DNA of 34,312 nucleotides from Lachnospiraceae bacterium (GTDB lineage Bacteria; Bacillota; Clostridia; Lachnospirales; Lachnospiraceae). The notes under the pieces are model-generated. The model was not told where the DNA came from. It was given only the letters and a program-made list of their open reading frames with translations, and did not search any database. A program made the translations under genes and the position numbers. The number at the start of each line of letters is the position of its first letter. The first letter of the stretch is position 1. This document shows, one piece after another, positions 1-6,612 of this stretch. The DNA lies in assembly GCA_030524525.1 (NCBI GenBank), contig JAUNGI010000028.1, positions 1 through 34,312 on the forward strand, given 5' to 3'.

Positions 1-43
1 TAAAAGGCTCTATCCGTTTGTAGACAATCGTGATAATTAGTGG

Positions 44-69
44 TTGAGACAACATGCGAGTTGCCTCAA
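44..69. promoter_or_regulatory. Dyad upstream of the XRE regulator gene
   Basis: Two 10-base half-sites, 44-53 and 60-69, form an inverted repeat with one mismatch and a 6-base spacer (TTGAGACAAC / GTTGCCTCAA). It ends 35 bases before the start codon of the helix-turn-helix gene at 105. XRE-type regulators usually bind such dyads in their own promoter, so autoregulation is a reasonable inference. No clear -35/-10 pair could be fixed around it. Confidence 0.4.
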
Positions 70-104
70 AAAATACTATTTATTACAAGAAAGGAGTCAT
101 AATT

Positions 105-449
105 ATGACCAAGATGAGAAATGAGAACAAACAGAGAGCGTACGTTGATTACGTGGCAGAATTTGCGGAGCGCTTGAAAAAGTTCCGGCTCCTCAAGGGT
201 GTTTCTTGCCGGGAAATGAGTCTGGGGCTCGGACAAAGCGAAGGGTACATCAATAAGATCGAGAGCCAAAAAGCCCTTCCGTCCATGCAGAATTTTTTTA
301 ATATCTGCTGTTATTTGGACGTTACGCCGGAGGAGTTTTTCAACTGCTTCTCGAAAGATTCCCGGGAGGAGCTTTTCGTTGACAAGTTCGCCCGTTTGTC
401 GGAAAAACCGCAGGAACATATCTTGCTTGTGATTGAGGATTTGCTGTAA
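105..449 (+). CDS. XRE-family helix-turn-helix transcriptional regulator
   Basis: A 114-residue protein. Residues about 17-70 form a Cro/C1-type helix-turn-helix: the stretch from FAERLKKFRLLKGVS through MSLGLGQSEGYINKIE to DVTPEEFF has the usual spacing of turn, recognition helix and closing hydrophobic residues. The reading frame is open further upstream, to 54, but the ATG at 105 is preferred because AAAGGAG lies 7 bases before it. The protein has no second domain, so it is probably a small repressor or activator of accessory genes. Its neighbours (hicAB, recombinase remnant, tRNA fragment) suggest it belongs to an integrated element. Its target is unknown; the dyad at 44-69 is a candidate. 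Confidence 0.85.
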   Translation: MTKMRNENKQRAYVDYVAEFAERLKKFRLLKGVSCREMSLGLGQSEGYINKIESQKALPSMQNFFNICCYLDVTPEEFFNCFSKDSREELFVDKFARLSEKPQEHILLVIEDLL

Positions 450-455
450 AGGGAG

Positions 456-480
456 AGGAGGCGGTTGCTGACCGCCTCCT
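456..480. terminator. Perfect 10-bp hairpin between convergent genes
   Basis: AGGAGGCGGT (456-465) and ACCGCCTCCT (471-480) pair perfectly around a 5-base loop, 7 bases after the stop codon of the XRE gene. The gene on the other strand ends at 524, so the hairpin sits between two convergent genes. There is no U-tract directly after either arm, so it may act as a weak bidirectional terminator or a 3' end protector rather than a classic intrinsic terminator. Confidence 0.45.
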
Positions 481-523
481 ATGACTGCAAAAATTTCCCG
501 TTTGATGCGGGTTTCGGTAAGAA

Positions 524-934
524 TTATGCTTTTTGGCTTTTTTGGTAGATAGCAGTAAGGGACTCTTGCAACACTTGTGAAAAGTTGATATGGTTGTTTT
601 CTGCAAAAGTGTTGAGCCAAGCAGGAATTGTAAGGTTCTTTCTTACCGCTTTTTCACCGTATTTTTCTGCATAGGCATCCATATCCAGTACAAGCATGGT
701 TACGAAACCGCCGGCATCCGGCACAATGCTTTCTGGAGAGCTTGCTTCTGGCGGGAATTTTCCGTCCTCGAGTTCGTCAAGTACCCAGCCGGAGGCTGCG
801 TCCGTTGCCATTAAGATGGCATCTGCTAAAGTATCACCTTCGCTGACGCATCCGGGAAGATCGGGCACTTCTACGGTATAACCGCCCTTTTTTTGTTCAC
901 AGGGGTAAAAACAAGCCGGATAAGTTAATTTCAT
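524..934 (-). CDS. hicB: HicB-family antitoxin
   Basis: A 136-residue protein. The N-terminal part (about residues 1-70) is the HicB partial RNase-H-like fold, recognisable from YPACFYPCEQKKGGYTVEV followed by PDLPGCVSEGDTLADA. The C-terminal part (about 98-130: KNLTIPAWLNTFAENN, INFSQVLQESL) is a ribbon-helix-helix DNA-binding domain. HicB neutralises the HicA RNase and, through this domain, represses the hicAB promoter. The start is fixed by AAGGAGG 9 bases upstream. It lies 41 bases behind hicA in the toxin-first order usual for this family. The protein looks intact, and the promoter upstream of hicA carries a matching dyad. Confidence 0.9.
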   Translation of the reverse strand: MKLTYPACFYPCEQKKGGYTVEVPDLPGCVSEGDTLADAILMATDAASGWVLDELEDGKFPPEASSPESIVPDAGGFVTMLVLDMDAYAEKYGEKAVRKNLTIPAWLNTFAENNHINFSQVLQESLTAIYQKSQKA

Positions 935-975
935 AGATGTATTCCTCCTTTATTTTTTGGGGGGCAGTACCGGGC

Positions 976-1155
976 TTATAGCCCGGCCTGCTTCAAAATG
1001 GATTTCACTGTTCGGGGGTCAAGGTCTCCGGGGTGATTCGGGATTGTGACCTTGCCGCTTTTGGTTGGATGGATATAGGAGTAATGCGATCCCTTCGCCT
1101 TTTTGAACTGCCATCCGTCAGCTAAGATTATTTTTTCTATTTCCCGGAATTTCAT
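976..1155 (-). CDS. hicA: HicA-family mRNA interferase toxin
   Basis: A complete 59-residue protein: it opens MKFREIEKIILADGWQF, continues with the GSHYSYIHP core that holds the catalytic histidine (His24), then VTIPNHPGDLDPRTV, and ends in SILKQAGL. This is the full double-stranded-RNA-binding-like HicA fold and matches the usual length of about 60 residues. HicA cleaves mRNAs until HicB masks its active site. AAGGAGG lies 8 bases before the ATG. A 7-bp hairpin with a 3-base loop (970-986) overlaps the stop codon and may separate hicA from hicB translation or stabilise the message. Genes this short are easily missed by automatic calling. Confidence 0.9.
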   Translation of the reverse strand: MKFREIEKIILADGWQFKKAKGSHYSYIHPTKSGKVTIPNHPGDLDPRTVKSILKQAGL

Positions 1156-1177
1156 GTCTCAACCTCCTTACAAGCAT

Positions 1178-1206
1178 ATTATACGCATGATGCGCATAAA
1201 TGTCAA
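1178..1206 (-). promoter_or_regulatory. hicAB promoter with operator in its spacer
   Basis: On the minus strand TTGACA (1201-1206) and TATAAT (1178-1183) are separated by exactly 17 bases, a perfect sigma-A consensus, 23 bases before the hicA start. A 17-base near-palindrome (1181-1197, centred on CGCATGATGCG) fills the spacer and touches the -10 box. HicB binding there would block RNA polymerase, which fits known autoregulation of hicAB modules. Confidence 0.85.
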
Positions 1207-1226
1207 GAGGATTTTGAGAAAAATAA

Positions 1227-1281
1227 AAGCCCAAAGGATTGGCGCAGTCCTGATCTTGGACAGCTTTTCTACTTTGGGCTT
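1227..1281. terminator. Inverted repeat between hicA promoter and next gene
   Basis: AAGCCCAAAG (1227-1236) and CTTTGGGCTT (1272-1281) pair perfectly over a 35-base loop. T-rich runs follow on both strands (GGTGTTTTT after 1281 on plus; TTATTTTTCTC on minus). It could end transcription of the membrane-protein gene on the minus strand before the hicA promoter. The rest of 1207-1414 shows no gene that I can support. Confidence 0.4.
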
Positions 1282-1414
1282 TGGTGTTTTTGGATTTCCC
1301 AAGGTGCCGGAGCACAGCTCTCAAGCGCCTTGGACGACCGCACAGCAGTCATTCACTATTTTACAGCATTATACCATGTGTTTGTGGATCACGTCAATAA
1401 ACGCGTATTGGGCT

Positions 1415-2047
1415 TTAGAACTTTTTTTTGTAATCAAAATCTATGCAATGGGCGGGCTGCTCGTTGCAGACCCATGTATAGCTCTTTGAGTTTTTCTTGC
1501 GCCTTAAGTACATGGTTCCGATAGGAGGCGTTTCACAAAAAGGACAGGGCTTTGATATAATTTCATAAATTTTTCCATCTATGTTTTTGTATGCTTTTCC
1601 GACAATCTGTTCAGATTGGACGGGAGCTCCTTCAGTTGATTGAGAAGAAGTGAAAAGAGAATTAATCATTTCTTTTCTTGACATCATTGTAACAAATTGT
1701 CCGTTCTTTCTTAACAGGAGAACATTTATGCAGTCTCCTAAGAAGCAAATAATAAGCATAACGCTTGTTATGATAAGGATGATAAATAGCAATTTTGTTA
1801 TAAGAAAAAGCGTTTTACTTGGATTTTTTGCGATGACTTTATAAAAGCGTGAAACAACAAAAGAAATCAGTGTTGCTAGTACACTTACAAGACACTGGAC
1901 TATGGATTTTTTTAAGATTTCACCAAGAGTAGTTTCTTTCTTTTTGATTGGTGTTGAGTTATGTGCGCAACAATTTTTGGGATTGAAATAGTTGTTTACG
2001 GTGTTATCGACAAAAATGCCTTTTCCGTTATTTTTGATATCTCTCAT
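1415..2047 (-). CDS. Two-helix membrane protein with C-terminal Cys cluster, unknown
   Basis: A 210-residue protein that I do not recognise. Two hydrophobic segments at about residues 48-68 and 79-103 should span the membrane as a hairpin. The soluble C-terminal half holds CPFC (168-171) and a second pair at C194 and C201 (HC), arranged like a single zinc ribbon. The N-terminal 40 residues contain a CC pair (26-27) and the phrase FVDNTVNNYFNP. The start at 2047 is chosen over the longer frame to 2068 because AGGAGG lies 5 bases before it. It shares strand and style (zinc ribbon plus membrane segment) with the next gene upstream, so both may be accessory membrane functions of one element. Confidence 0.6.
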   Translation of the reverse strand: MRDIKNNGKGIFVDNTVNNYFNPKNCCAHNSTPIKKKETTLGEILKKSIVQCLVSVLATLISFVVSRFYKVIAKNPSKTLFLITKLLFIILIITSVMLIICFLGDCINVLLLRKNGQFVTMMSRKEMINSLFTSSQSTEGAPVQSEQIVGKAYKNIDGKIYEIISKPCPFCETPPIGTMYLRRKKNSKSYTWVCNEQPAHCIDFDYKKKF

Positions 2048-2113
2048 TTTTTCCTCCTGAAGTGTCAATTTAATGTCATATTAGTATGCATGTTGGGGGG
2101 TATAAAGAAAAAA

Positions 2114-2980
2114 TTACTCTTCTTCGATGTCAATATAATATGCCTTGATAAAGGGGACTTCTACTTCTACGTCAGTCAGCGCACGTTCCATCGCTTTGGT
2201 TCCGGCAAATTCGCATAAAACGTTGATCGTATCGCCTTCCAACAATTTAGGTGTTTGACTGCTTCTACAGTCGGTCATTACATACTCATCGTTTCCATCG
2301 TATACATGATAATATTTTACCGATGATATGGTCAATATCTGAGTAATGGTAAGCTCTAATTCGAGATAAGTTCCCTTATATGTATCTGGATTACGGGCAA
2401 GAGAGCTGTACGAAACATTTTCCACTTTCTTTTCGATTTCTGAGCGTGTCAAGGTGGTGGCAGCAGTATCAGATTCATTTACCTTATTCAAATATCCCTT
2501 GTAGGTGTTAAATAAGGCAATTACGAGAAGAATGAGGACGAATACAGTAATACATCCACAACCACGTTTTGTTTTTTTGCGTTTGCTTCCGCACTTTGGA
2601 CATGTTTTCGCATCTTTGGCAATCATGTTGCCGCATACATTACAGGCTACTAGATTCTGGTTCTCTGGTGCAAAGCGGAATACTTCTTGGGGAATTGAGT
2701 TTCTTGCCGAAATATCCTGTTCATGTAGGGCATATCCGCATGTCGGGCACAGGTTGGCACTTTTGGGGATAACCCTTTGACAATTTGGGCAACGCGTAAC
2801 ATTAAATGCATGATGGCAATTTGGACATTCTAATGATTCTGCCGGGATGGTAGCGTGGCAGTAAAAACAGGTTGCCGTTTTCTTGTTTGATTCTTCAAGT
2901 ACAGCGCCACATGATGGGCAAAACTTTGCGTTACCCGAAACTTCTGTGTTACATTTTGGACATTTCTTTACTTCGCTCAT
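2114..2980 (-). CDS. Membrane protein with four zinc ribbons and an OB-like outer domain
   Basis: A 288-residue protein. The N-terminal 130 residues carry four zinc ribbons, each two CxxC pairs: 7/10 with 21/24, 38/41 with 52/55, 64/67 with 78/81, and 113/116 with 127/130. A CGC triplet precedes one membrane span (about 142-159). The remaining segment, with YLELELTITQIL, YYHVYDGNDEYVM and EGDTINVLCEF, resembles the tRNA_anti-like OB-fold found outside the membrane in many Firmicute zinc-ribbon proteins. The ATG at 2980 is used because GAGG lies 7 bases upstream; the frame is open to 3049. Function is unknown; such proteins are thought to sense or scaffold at the membrane. It is intact. Confidence 0.7.
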   Translation of the reverse strand: MSEVKKCPKCNTEVSGNAKFCPSCGAVLEESNKKTATCFYCHATIPAESLECPNCHHAFNVTRCPNCQRVIPKSANLCPTCGYALHEQDISARNSIPQEVFRFAPENQNLVACNVCGNMIAKDAKTCPKCGSKRKKTKRGCGCITVFVLILLVIALFNTYKGYLNKVNESDTAATTLTRSEIEKKVENVSYSSLARNPDTYKGTYLELELTITQILTISSVKYYHVYDGNDEYVMTDCRSSQTPKLLEGDTINVLCEFAGTKAMERALTDVEVEVPFIKAYYIDIEEE

Positions 2981-3020
2981 GATTTTCCTCGATTGTGTAT
3001 TTGGTTGTTTGATTACATAC

Positions 3021-3049
3021 AAAATAATAGAAAACAGGAGAAAAGTCAA
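3021..3049 (-). promoter_or_regulatory. Probable promoter of the zinc-ribbon gene
   Basis: On the minus strand TTGACT (3044-3049) and TATTTT (3021-3026) are 17 bases apart, placing the transcript start about 30 bases before the ATG at 2980. The match is moderate, but spacing and position are right. Confidence 0.5.
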
Positions 3050-3360
3050 TGCAAAAAATGGAGAATTTTACATTATTGCTCGAAAATTGACTATTTTACG
3101 TCACTTCTCCTGAGGTCGGAAAGGGGCTCTTGTTATTGCTTGGGACTATTGATTTACAAATATGTATCAGGCGAATAGATTCAAGCTGCATGAAATGTTT
3201 TCAACAAACCGGTGTGCTAATGTTAAAGTGAAAAACCACCTGAAGAAATAAGTGAAGATGGGGACAAAAATAGAGATTAGAGTTTGAAATTCAAAGAAAC
3301 CCCTTGTCGTCTTTTGGTCGTCAGTAGATGCGAGAATCCCTTATAATAAAAGGCTTCTTA
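3050..3360. other. AT-rich noncoding stretch before the tRNA fragment
   Basis: No gene, RNA or clear repeat is visible. The last 60 bases carry a short direct repeat (GTCGTCTTTTG / GTCGTCAG, about 3307-3327). The sequence immediately before 3361 is not the 5' half of a tRNA. It may be the terminal, noncoding end of an integrated element, because the tRNA 3' fragment begins directly after it. Confidence 0.4.
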
Positions 3361-3408
3361 CCTTGTCTTTTAATCAGGTTGTCGCGGGTTCGAATCCCGC
3401 GTGCTTCA
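3361..3408 (+). other. Orphan 3' half of tRNA-Lys(UUU), probable attachment site
   Basis: The stretch contains a lysine-type anticodon loop CTTTTAA with anticodon TTT (3369-3371), the 3' anticodon strand TCAGG, a 5-base variable loop, a perfect T-arm (GCGGG 3384-3388, loop TTCGAAT, CCCGC 3396-3400), a 7-base 3' acceptor strand (3401-3407) and discriminator A3408. Nothing upstream can form the D-arm or the 5' acceptor strand. Integrative elements that target tRNA 3' ends leave exactly such a duplicated 3' half at one junction. The recombinase remnant that ends inside this fragment supports that reading. Confidence 0.75.
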
Positions 3409-4826
3409 TTTGTAGTGACGTATGCGAACCCGAATTTTCGGTCAAGTTATACGTCACTATTATTTCATCCCGACTAACGTCAATGCGCGAAACAAAGGTG
3501 CCGAGCAAATGTCTACGGAAGTCTGTATCAGCGATATCACCTTCGCTGAATTGCCTTAGCCAGAACATCACCTGTGCAAACATAAGGGGAGGACGCTGAA
3601 TCGTTGTAAGCGCAAGACGTGCTTCCAGATCTGCGCGTTCTTCGGATAAAGCAGAGAAGCGGTCGTTTAGATCGTCGCTCATGAGACCGTTTTCAATGGC
3701 TCGGACAATATTTTGAGCCTTTCTTTTATTCTCGGCAAGCGCTTTTTTGACATAGGTCTGATCCGTGTCGTCTGCGATTTCCTTTGTACGAATGCGGACC
3801 ATCTGCTCAGCAATGTAATTCATGCGATCTTCCACAAGGACGTCCTCCATGGTGTGCTGCGCAACAAGATGCTCGAAAGCTTCCTTTCGCCATGCCGGAG
3901 CATCACAAGCACGGCTATCCTTTTTACGCGCAGAGCATTTGTAGTAGCAGTGCTTTGCTCCGGTGTGACTTGTACCTGTCTCCGCGATCAAAGGGGTTCC
4001 ACAGTTTTTACAATACCCTTTCAAAGCAAGCATAAATTCCGACACGGCTTTTTTGCTGCCGGCAACTCGATGCGGGTTGCTGTTCTTTAGCTTGCGCTGT
4101 ACGGCTGTCCACGTCCCATCGTCAATTAGCCGAGGGCAGGGAATTGCCTATCATGATAGCAGCATTCCCCATGATACTTGGCATTGCGCAAAATACCGCT
4201 GATACCGTTCGCGCTTAGCGGCGTCCCGGAATGAGTACGGATTCCTCGTGCGGTAAGGTCTGCAATAATGCCGGCAAAGGTTTCTCCGTCCAGCACCCGT
4301 CGAAAGATCTCCTGCACGATAGGCGCCTCCTCCGGATCGATTTCCCATTTTCTGTCCACAATTTTATAACCTAACGGCATAACCTTTCATGGCAGATTTC
4401 CGCTTGCCTCGTAGGATTTTTTGACGCAAATCGGCAGAATAATACGCAGCAAGCCCTTCCATCAGGGATTCCAAGATAATACCTTCGGGACTGTCCGGAA
4501 TGGTTTCTTCGGCATAGGCTACTCGGACGCCGCAACGCTTCGGCATTCATTTATTTAGTACCAGCTCCTCGCGGTTCCGACCAAGCCGGTCTACCTTCCG
4601 GCAGATCACAAAATCAAATTGTCTCTTTTCGGCATCTCTGCGCATCCGCTGGAGTTCTGCACCGTTCTCGGCGGACCTTGCCGGAAATATGGTGATCGGC
4701 ATAGATATGGATGATGTCCAAGCCGTGTTTTTTTGCATACGCCTGACAATCCCGCACCTGTCCCTCAATAGACTGCTCTGTCTGCCGGGGACCTTTGCTG
4801 TATCTTGCGTAAATAACTGCTTTCAT
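3374..4826 (-). pseudogene. Decayed large serine recombinase (resolvase plus zinc-ribbon domain)
   Basis: The start at 4826 (GGAG 9 bases before) opens with MKAVIYARYSKGPRQ, whose Ser10 is the catalytic serine of the resolvase domain. The homologous sequence then continues in pieces: DAEKRQFDFVICRKVDRLGRN in a shifted frame from about 4684; a TGA at 4547-4549 where an Arg codon is expected; the piece from 4546 with YAEETIPDSPEGIILESLM; a shift near 4380 at KGYA / MPLGYKIVD with a few codons lost; and a shift near 4145. The last piece, 3374 upward, carries the recombinase zinc ribbon (CKNCGTPL) and a coiled-coil tail. Three frameshifts and one nonsense codon rule out a working enzyme. Its last residues (KHAGFEPATT) and stop codon are antisense to the tRNA-Lys fragment. 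Confidence 0.9.
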
Positions 4827-4989
4827 TTGTTTTCTCCTGATTCAATTCAAGCCATGCCCCCTTCCGGGAGGCGCCCCCGTCGGTCTAATAATTAGATTGT
4901 CTGGCTCGCATTTTGACCTATGCCACACTGGGGGATAAATAAATCCTGCTCTAAATTTTTCTAAACTTTGAAATATATTCAGAAAAGAG

Positions 4990-5018
4990 TTGACAAATAA
5001 TCCTTGAAGCATTATACT
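4990..5018 (+). promoter_or_regulatory. Strong sigma-A promoter
   Basis: TTGACA (4990-4995), a 17-base spacer and TATACT (5013-5018) give a near-consensus promoter reading right. The expected start is near 5025, almost on top of an ATG at 5026. No substantial gene follows for about 800 bases, so the transcript would consist mainly of small ORFs and the hairpin array. Confidence 0.75.
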
Positions 5019-5245
5019 GAAAAAAATGAAAAACGAAAAACAAACCTTTGGCGCGAACAAAAACAGTTACGAGGAGCATTGCGGGCTGCAAGCAAACTGA
5101 AAATTATGAGTAAATATTTCCTGCGATGTGTTCGTATGCTGTGTGGTGATCGCCGTTCTGAAGGTGAATTCGAATGTTGCAGAAGCTGAAGACTATTGCC
5201 TTGTCAACAATTTAAAAAGCGAAGACAATAAGCTTGAAGAATCGT
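5019..5245 (+). other. Leader region with doubtful short reading frames
   Basis: An ATG at 5026 opens a 24-codon frame that ends at 5100 and would be nearly leaderless. The same frame beyond the stop reads FVCCVVIAVLKV followed by NVAEAEDYC, which looks like a signal peptide with an AEA cleavage site, and runs to a stop at 5278-5280; it has no good start codon. These may be remains of one small exported-peptide gene broken by a nonsense or frameshift change. No family is recognised, and none is called as a gene. Confidence 0.25.
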
Positions 5246-5380
5246 ATGACAAAACAAAACACAACACCTACTGGGAGTGAAGAAAGAAGGTTACCTGTTA
5301 CAGTCAGTATAGATCCACGTGGAGCGCACTTAATAAAGGAAGTAAATTGGGTACGGCAGCAATACGGATTTACAATTTAG
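5246..5380 (+). CDS. Possible small protein, unknown
   Basis: A 44-codon frame from an ATG, with a weak GAAGAA purine stretch upstream. The middle reads RRLPVTVSIDPRGAHLIKEV, which has the look of a short ribbon-helix-helix or a truncated basic protein, but no family can be assigned. It overlaps another open frame from the leader region. It ends 28 bases before the hairpin array, so it may be a gene cut short by the array's arrival. Real or not is uncertain. Confidence 0.3.
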   Translation: MTKQNTTPTGSEERRLPVTVSIDPRGAHLIKEVNWVRQQYGFTI

Positions 5381-5408
5381 AGCCAAAGAAAAAGACAGGG
5401 GCCTCATA

Positions 5409-5650
5409 GATTGAAAAATCACACCGACGTGCTGATTTTTCAATCGGCTATTTGTTTCTGAGCGAAAGCAAATAGCGTTGATTGCAGAAGAGAAATCGCA
5501 TACGCGAATTTCTCTTCGCATTTTCGCGACAAGGTCGCTCAGAAATGTGGATTAGTGTGAAAAATAAGCTTGATAGCTTATTTTTCACACGGCAATTTGT
5601 GCCGGAGCATCACAAATTGCTTTGATGGTACCCCGTCGCAAATGCTCCGG
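5409..5650. repeat. Dense array of near-perfect hairpins with reusable loops
   Basis: Six palindromes lie almost back to back. H1: 5409-5421 with 5433-5445 (13 bp). H2: 5447-5454 with 5469-5476 (8 bp plus an inner TTTC/GAAA stem). H3: 5487-5496 with 5508-5517 (10 bp plus CGC/GCG). H4: 5526-5530 with 5534-5538. H5: 5555-5570 with 5575-5590 (16 bp, 4-base loop). H6: 5592-5601 with 5611-5620 (10 bp). The H2 loop TTTCTGAGCG (5455-5464) is a perfect complement of 5536-5545, and the H6 loop CCGGAGCAT (5602-5610) of 5642-5650. H1, H2 and H3 each have a single extra base on the 3' side between outer and inner stems. No arm is followed by a U-tract, so these are not terminators. Confidence 0.85.
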
Positions 5651-5726
5651 AATGGAGATTATTATGCGATAGTAGGCTGTCAGGTTTCTATGGATCCGGT
5701 GACGTTTAGAAGGAACCGTTCGGGGA

Positions 5727-5849
5727 ATGGCGCAGGCAATACATCAAATGGAAAGGTGGCAAACCGTGGAGGATGGGGCACGAATCGTGAAATGTGCATT
5801 AAGACAGGAACGATATCGTTGTCCTATTAGCTGGTATATAATTGTATGA
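5727..5849 (+). CDS. Possible small protein overlapping the next gene
   Basis: A 40-codon frame beginning MAQAIHQMERWQTVEDG and ending CPISWYIIV, preceded by CGGGGA. Its TGA overlaps the ATG of the following gene (ATGA), the arrangement used for translational coupling, and the following gene has no clear ribosome-binding site of its own. That is the main reason to take it seriously. It could equally be the surviving C-terminus of a longer lost gene. No family is recognised. Confidence 0.35.
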   Translation: MAQAIHQMERWQTVEDGARIVKCALRQERYRCPISWYIIV

Positions 5850-6511
5850 AAAAGAAAATAGTGATAATTAGTACAATCGCACTACTATTTGTATGCGGAC
5901 TTTGGTATGCATATTCCCATGACTGGTTTTATCGGGCAAGTGGGCAAGATGTTCGATATATGGCTGAAATTGATGCCGCAAATTCGATCGTGTGGTATTA
6001 TGGTAATCTCGATCCGGGGAGAGAAATCACCATAAATTACAAAAAAGTGAAGGAGTTTACTGAAGAGACCATTGGAGATAAGGAAAATCAATATGAGTAT
6101 CATGCGATTGTAATCTTGGACTTTGATGGGAAGATGGATGTTTCTGACGAAGAGCTTCTGCTGATCAAAGATTATTGCGAAAACAGACAATATGACCTGC
6201 TGTATTATGGAACTGAGCACATGGAACAGTTTCGGAATAACGGTTTTTTCACGCAGATGGGTTCTGAGGAACATGGTTTTACTTATAACGGTTCTTACTG
6301 GAAGAATCGAAGTGGACAAGAGCAGTACCTGAACCCATATCTCTTAACCGGAAATTGGACCAGCGATGAGACTCAAAATTTTGATACTGAGGATAAGCAT
6401 ATAGTATGGAAAATTGTCATTGGTTTCATGGTTGATCTGGTGCATGATTCCAATGAGTATTCTTTCGGTGACGATTCCGGTAAAACGGTATTCAAAATTC
6501 ATGGTTATTGA
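5846..6511 (+). CDS. Exported or membrane-anchored protein, unknown
   Basis: A 221-residue protein. Residues 2-22 (KKKIVIISTIALLFVCGLW) form a signal peptide or N-terminal anchor: positive end, then hydrophobic core. No lipobox is evident. The rest is hydrophilic and rich in Tyr, Asp and Glu. The stretch AIVILDFDGKMDVSDEELLLI followed by YDLLYYG suggests an alpha/beta fold, with a Rossmann-like strand ending in acidic residues. I do not recognise the family. No Shine-Dalgarno lies before the ATG; translation may depend on the overlapping 40-codon frame. Base composition is clearly more AT-rich than metG, in line with the accessory region on its left. Confidence 0.6.
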   Translation: MKKKIVIISTIALLFVCGLWYAYSHDWFYRASGQDVRYMAEIDAANSIVWYYGNLDPGREITINYKKVKEFTEETIGDKENQYEYHAIVILDFDGKMDVSDEELLLIKDYCENRQYDLLYYGTEHMEQFRNNGFFTQMGSEEHGFTYNGSYWKNRSGQEQYLNPYLLTGNWTSDETQNFDTEDKHIVWKIVIGFMVDLVHDSNEYSFGDDSGKTVFKIHGY

Positions 6512-6576
6512 TCTGATCCGGTGAACGAGGAGTCGGGTTTCGGATAAATATCTCCGATCAGAAGCCGGATTCTTCC

Positions 6577-6606
6577 TTGACATGCCGGTTTTCGCCGTGT
6601 TATATT
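6577..6606 (+). promoter_or_regulatory. Promoter of the metG T-box transcript
   Basis: TTGACA (6577-6582) and TATATT (6601-6606) with an 18-base spacer. The expected transcript start, about 6613, lies just upstream of the first T-box stem. Confidence 0.7.
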
Positions 6607-6612
6607 AAATTC

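Noticed and set aside
5555-5590. The 16-bp hairpin as an intrinsic terminator
   Set aside because: GGCAATTTG follows on the plus strand and CTAATCC on the minus strand, so neither side has a U-tract.
5570-5830. An 86-codon plus-strand frame starting inside the hairpin array
   Set aside because: Its start lies in the loop of the 16-bp palindrome and there is no ribosome-binding site; the overlapping frame ending at 5849 is the better candidate.
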